Below are positions 6,669 to 9,086 of a stretch of DNA of 9,086 nucleotides, in pieces. Numbering within the stretch: position 1 is the stretch's first letter; each line of letters begins with the position of its first letter. Where the stretch lies: NCBI GenBank assembly GCA_028718265.1, contig JAQUMG010000063.1:1-9086 (forward strand), read 5' to 3'. The notes under the pieces are model-generated. The model saw nothing but the letters and a program-made list of their open reading frames with translations. It made no database searches and was not told the origin of the DNA. The stretch is from Candidatus Omnitrophota bacterium (GTDB lineage Bacteria; Omnitrophota; Koll11; JAHIPI01). Position numbers and translations under genes: made by a program.

Positions 6669-7905
6669 GAGATGCCTCGTCTAGCGAACTTCTGTAGATA
6701 TCCTCGTAGGTACGGATGGTATCCATTATATCAAATTTATCACAGATGAGCTTCCTGGCATTCCTCCCTATTCTTTCCCTCAGTTCTTCATCATCGCACA
6801 GCGTCCCTATCGCTTCAGCTAATTTGCCGGCATCTTTTAAGGGGACCAGTATGCCGTTTTCGCCATCGGACAAAATTTCATTACCGGATTTTGTATCGAA
6901 TGCCACGATAGCCTTACCGTACGCCATAGCCCAGAGGCTGGCCATGTTTGCGCCCTCGAAAATAGAGGTCCGCAAATAGGCGTCGGATAGTGAATGGAAA
7001 TTCACTATATCCTTTCTGAAACCCGGCAAGATAACGCAGCCGCCTAAACCCAACTCGGAAACCAGTGATCTCATCTTTTCCATATCCGGACCATCGCCCA
7101 GGATGATCAGTTTCAAATCCGGGAAACGCGGTATTAAACTCTTGACGGCTCTTATCGAATAGGCGTGGCCTTTTTCCGGGTCCATCCTTCCTACTGACAG
7201 TAAGACCGGGAAAGAGGTCCCCAGGTTAAATTCGGAAATTACGGGGTTATCTTCGCGTTTAACGACGGATATCTTAGTGAGATCTACCCCGCCTTTTATG
7301 TGCCTGACTTTACTTTCAGGCACATTTGCGTGATTGATCAATTCTTCCCTGGGCACCCCCGTAACGAAAATATCGGCCAGATAATTGAAATGCCTGTATA
7401 TCCAAAAATTCAGAGGTTGATATGAATCCAACTGTGATTTCAGCCCGGGAACCGTATGAACGACGGCTTTCCCGTACAACCTGCCGATAAGCCCGGCGGG
7501 AATAAACAATCTGTACATGTGGACATGGATTATGTCAAATCTCTCGCGCCGTAAAACGAACAGAAGGTCCCAGAAGGCGATCAAACAAAGTAAAAAGGTT
7601 ATAAAAAACCTTCGTATCTGTTTCAGGGACCCGGACCTGTTTGTAATATCTTTAAAAACTCTCGTCTTATTTTTTTGCCCGGTCAGGTTTATTTTCCTGG
7701 ATATGACTTCTATGCCGTTCCTTTTGAATTCATCCGTGTAATTAAATAAACTGCTGTCATAAATAAAACCGCAGGAATATACTTTAAAACTGAAGCCGTG
7801 TTTGTCACATAAGGTGCAAATATTTTTTATCCATTCTTCCCCACCGCCTCCGATGAGCGACTCCATGACATGGAGTACTTTAATTTTTTTTCCGGACTCA
7901 GGCAT
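6661..7905 (-). CDS. Glycosyltransferase, GT4-like (GT-B fold), with EX7E changed to EX7W
   Basis: A 414-residue GT-B enzyme. The N-terminal domain has HVMESLIGGGGEEW at 12-25, the glycine-rich acceptor loop, and IIHVHMYRLFIPAGLIGRLYG near 125-145. A long hydrophobic stretch at about 99-118 followed by RR suggests association with the inner membrane. The donor domain shows SVGRMDPEKGH at 237-247, IILGDGPDMEKM at 267-278 and LPGFRKDI at 293-300. Where GT4 enzymes carry EX7E, this one reads EGANMASLW (E317 to W325), so the second glutamate is tryptophan; the following AMAYGKAIVAFDTKSGNEILSDGENG is otherwise normal. The ATG directly follows the TAA of the membrane-protein gene and no clear Shine-Dalgarno is seen, which suggests coupled translation. 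Likely adds a sugar to the locus product; donor and acceptor unknown. It might be an active variant or one with altered donor binding. Confidence 0.9.
   Translation of the reverse strand: MPESGKKIKVLHVMESLIGGGGEEWIKNICTLCDKHGFSFKVYSCGFIYDSSLFNYTDEFKRNGIEVISRKINLTGQKNKTRVFKDITNRSGSLKQIRRFFITFLLCLIAFWDLLFVLRRERFDIIHVHMYRLFIPAGLIGRLYGKAVVHTVPGLKSQLDSYQPLNFWIYRHFNYLADIFVTGVPREELINHANVPESKVRHIKGGVDLTKISVVKREDNPVISEFNLGTSFPVLLSVGRMDPEKGHAYSIRAVKSLIPRFPDLKLIILGDGPDMEKMRSLVSELGLGGCVILPGFRKDIVNFHSLSDAYLRTSIFEGANMASLWAMAYGKAIVAFDTKSGNEILSDGENGILVPLKDAGKLAEAIGTLCDDEELRERIGRNARKLICDKFDIMDTIRTYEDIYRSSLDEASLG
6675..6678 (-). promoter_or_regulatory. Ribosome binding site deciding the TTG start of the methyltransferase
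   Basis: GAGG on the minus strand lies 6 bases before the TTG at 6668, inside the 3' end of the upstream glycosyltransferase gene. It supports the TTG over the later in-frame ATG at residue 32. Confidence 0.6.
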
Positions 7906-9086
7906 TTATTTTTTAGCGGTCATCCCGTTTAACGACTTCCTGTCGATTTTATAGATTAAATAATTCCCGTTATCGAATATTTTTTCAAAACAGTTATATT
8001 TGTCGAAGGTCTTTCCCAGGTTATAAAACGGCGGGTCTAAGAGGATATACGTAAACTTAAACCTGTAGATAAGCTCCAATTTCTCGCTGTCGGTCTCTCC
8101 GTAATTAAAGATTATTTGGCGGCCATTCTTAAATGTCTTCAAATATTCGTCATCTACTACAAAGACACTGTGTTCGGCTGGAGTAACCGCTATATATTGA
8201 TTTGAAAAACTCGGTATGGTTATTTCCTTGGGGGAAAGAAAACTCCTTTTTTCGCTGTCCCTGTCGTACGCGAAAATATTACCCGCCGGGACATTTTTCC
8301 TTATGAATTCGACCACATCGAAAGGAAGATTGAATATATCCGTTCTTTTGCAATAATCTCTAAAATCCGAGATATCGGGTTCCGACGCCCTCAGTTTATA
8401 CGCCTCAAAAATATCCGTAGCGCCGTAGCTGTTATAACCGTAGCCATAAAACACTTTCAGATTTTCAGTCCCCCCGCATTTATATATCGGGAACAGGATC
8501 AGAAAAATACAAACTAACCCAAAAACGGGATATCGTAACTTTTGGTTTAAAAGACGATCCCCGAACTTTAACAGCTTTTCTGAAACCGGCTTCAGCGACA
8601 TGAAAAATAAAACGACAAATCCCATCGATGCCAGCAAGACGGTGCCGTGCAGATATATCGTTTCTTGTGCCAAGTCGAGGAAACTTGATAAAATGCCGAT
8701 TGAAAACAGGCAAACCATGACCGGGTAGGCAAAAAACCATATACGAGACTTTGACCGGTCTCTTATAAAAGAGAATATTTTATCCGACCCGAATAATACG
8801 GCATAAATGAACAGACCAAAAAGGATATACGCGAAATAAAGGAAAAACCTCCCCGGCGTATACATGATCTCAGAATAAGTAAATATGATCAAAAGGATGG
8901 ATAAGATATTGAACCTCATAAGAAGCAACGAACCTACGATCGAACTGCTGAACAATAATCCCCAGAATGTCCGCCTGAACAGCAATAGCGCCGTCAAAGA
9001 CAGCGGAATGGCCAGCGATATGTATTTTTTAAATATCAGCTTCCCTCCCGGAATAAAATCCATTGAATCGGGATAAGTATCGGGCG
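7906..9086 (-). CDS. Polytopic membrane protein, possibly GT-C-like, 5' truncated by window edge
   Basis: The frame stays open through the right edge (YPDS codes directly before the first Met at 9063), so the true start lies outside; that Met also has no Shine-Dalgarno. Counting from it, 385 residues are seen. About seven hydrophobic segments lie at roughly 14-30, 33-49, 52-65, 72-91, 108-128, 139-155 and 179-195, followed by a soluble domain of about 190 residues. The soluble part contains FDVVEFIRKNVPAGNIFAYD at 248-267, then IAVTPAEHSVFVVDDEYLK and FKFTYILLDPPFY near 335-347, and ends MTAKK. Several membrane helices followed by an extracytoplasmic domain is the plan of GT-C membrane glycosyltransferases that use lipid-linked sugars, and the context fits, but the catalytic loop motifs would be in the missing N-terminus. 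It could equally be a membrane protein of other function. Its stop abuts the next gene's ATG. Confidence 0.75.
   Translation of the reverse strand, partial: PDTYPDSMDFIPGGKLIFKKYISLAIPLSLTALLLFRRTFWGLLFSSSIVGSLLLMRFNILSILLIIFTYSEIMYTPGRFFLYFAYILFGLFIYAVLFGSDKIFSFIRDRSKSRIWFFAYPVMVCLFSIGILSSFLDLAQETIYLHGTVLLASMGFVVLFFMSLKPVSEKLLKFGDRLLNQKLRYPVFGLVCIFLILFPIYKCGGTENLKVFYGYGYNSYGATDIFEAYKLRASEPDISDFRDYCKRTDIFNLPFDVVEFIRKNVPAGNIFAYDRDSEKRSFLSPKEITIPSFSNQYIAVTPAEHSVFVVDDEYLKTFKNGRQIIFNYGETDSEKLELIYRFKFTYILLDPPFYNLGKTFDKYNCFEKIFDNGNYLIYKIDRKSLNGMTAKK

Noticed and set aside
7595..7612. Hairpin AAGGTT/AACCTT followed by T's on the minus strand, like a terminator
   Set aside because: It lies in the middle of a coding region, has only two G-C pairs per arm and an AT-rich loop; too weak to support.
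7861..7875. Inverted repeat CTCCATG-A-CATGGAG
   Set aside because: It falls inside codons 11-15 of a glycosyltransferase, encoding the conserved LHVMES start of the fold, and a one-base centre is poor for a hairpin. Likely chance.
8480..8740. Minus-strand open frame of 86 codons
   Set aside because: Fully inside the membrane protein gene in another frame, with no motif or ribosome binding site.

Overview
All nine genes that can be supported lie on the minus strand, so the window reads biologically from right (9086) to left (1). They form a dense surface-glycan (exopolysaccharide, O-antigen or capsule-like) locus: three glycosyltransferases of GT-B type, a SAM methyltransferase, a radical SAM enzyme, a multi-spanning membrane protein, two small membrane-anchored proteins of unknown role, and the start of a nucleotide-sugar epimerase. 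No tRNA, rRNA, CRISPR array, insertion sequence or phage gene was seen. Intergenic space is minimal and no gap exceeds about 100 bases.

Organism: a bacterium, probably Gram-negative and uncultured. The glycan-gene style, the DUF4330 protein, the frequent ATA isoleucine codons and TTG starts remind me of Omnitrophota-type genomes. This is an impression, not a demonstrated assignment. Base composition is uneven: the left end (epimerase and first glycosyltransferase, about 1-1500) is clearly GC-richer than the middle (about 2400-5850), which is AT-rich.

Layout in transcription order. (1) 9086-7906: 3' part of a polytopic membrane protein, open through the right edge. (2) 7905-6661: GT4-type glycosyltransferase with an altered EX7E motif. 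(3) 6668-5847: class I methyltransferase with a TTG start. (4) 5844-4369: radical SAM protein with a B12-binding-type N-terminal fold. These four are joined by gaps or overlaps of 0 to 8 bases and look like one transcript. A 103-base spacer (4266-4368) with a small hairpin follows. (5) 4265-2397: a fusion of a cytoplasmic glycosyltransferase, one membrane helix and a DUF218/YdcF-like domain. (6) 2380-1853: DUF4330 protein. (7) 1852-1502: small two-helix membrane protein. (8) 1505-327: canonical GT4 glycosyltransferase. Genes 5 to 8 are again tightly packed. A 59-base spacer with a strong sigma70-like promoter precedes (9) 267-1: the N-terminus of an extended SDR nucleotide-sugar epimerase/decarboxylase, cut by the left edge.

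Inferred joint role: the epimerase family enzyme would supply a nucleotide sugar, the three glycosyltransferases would assemble an oligosaccharide on a membrane carrier, and the methyltransferase and radical SAM enzyme would modify sugar or lipid. The membrane proteins would act at or across the inner membrane. The most unusual items are the glycosyltransferase-DUF218 fusion and the EX7W substitution in the second glycosyltransferase. No complete new system is proven here.
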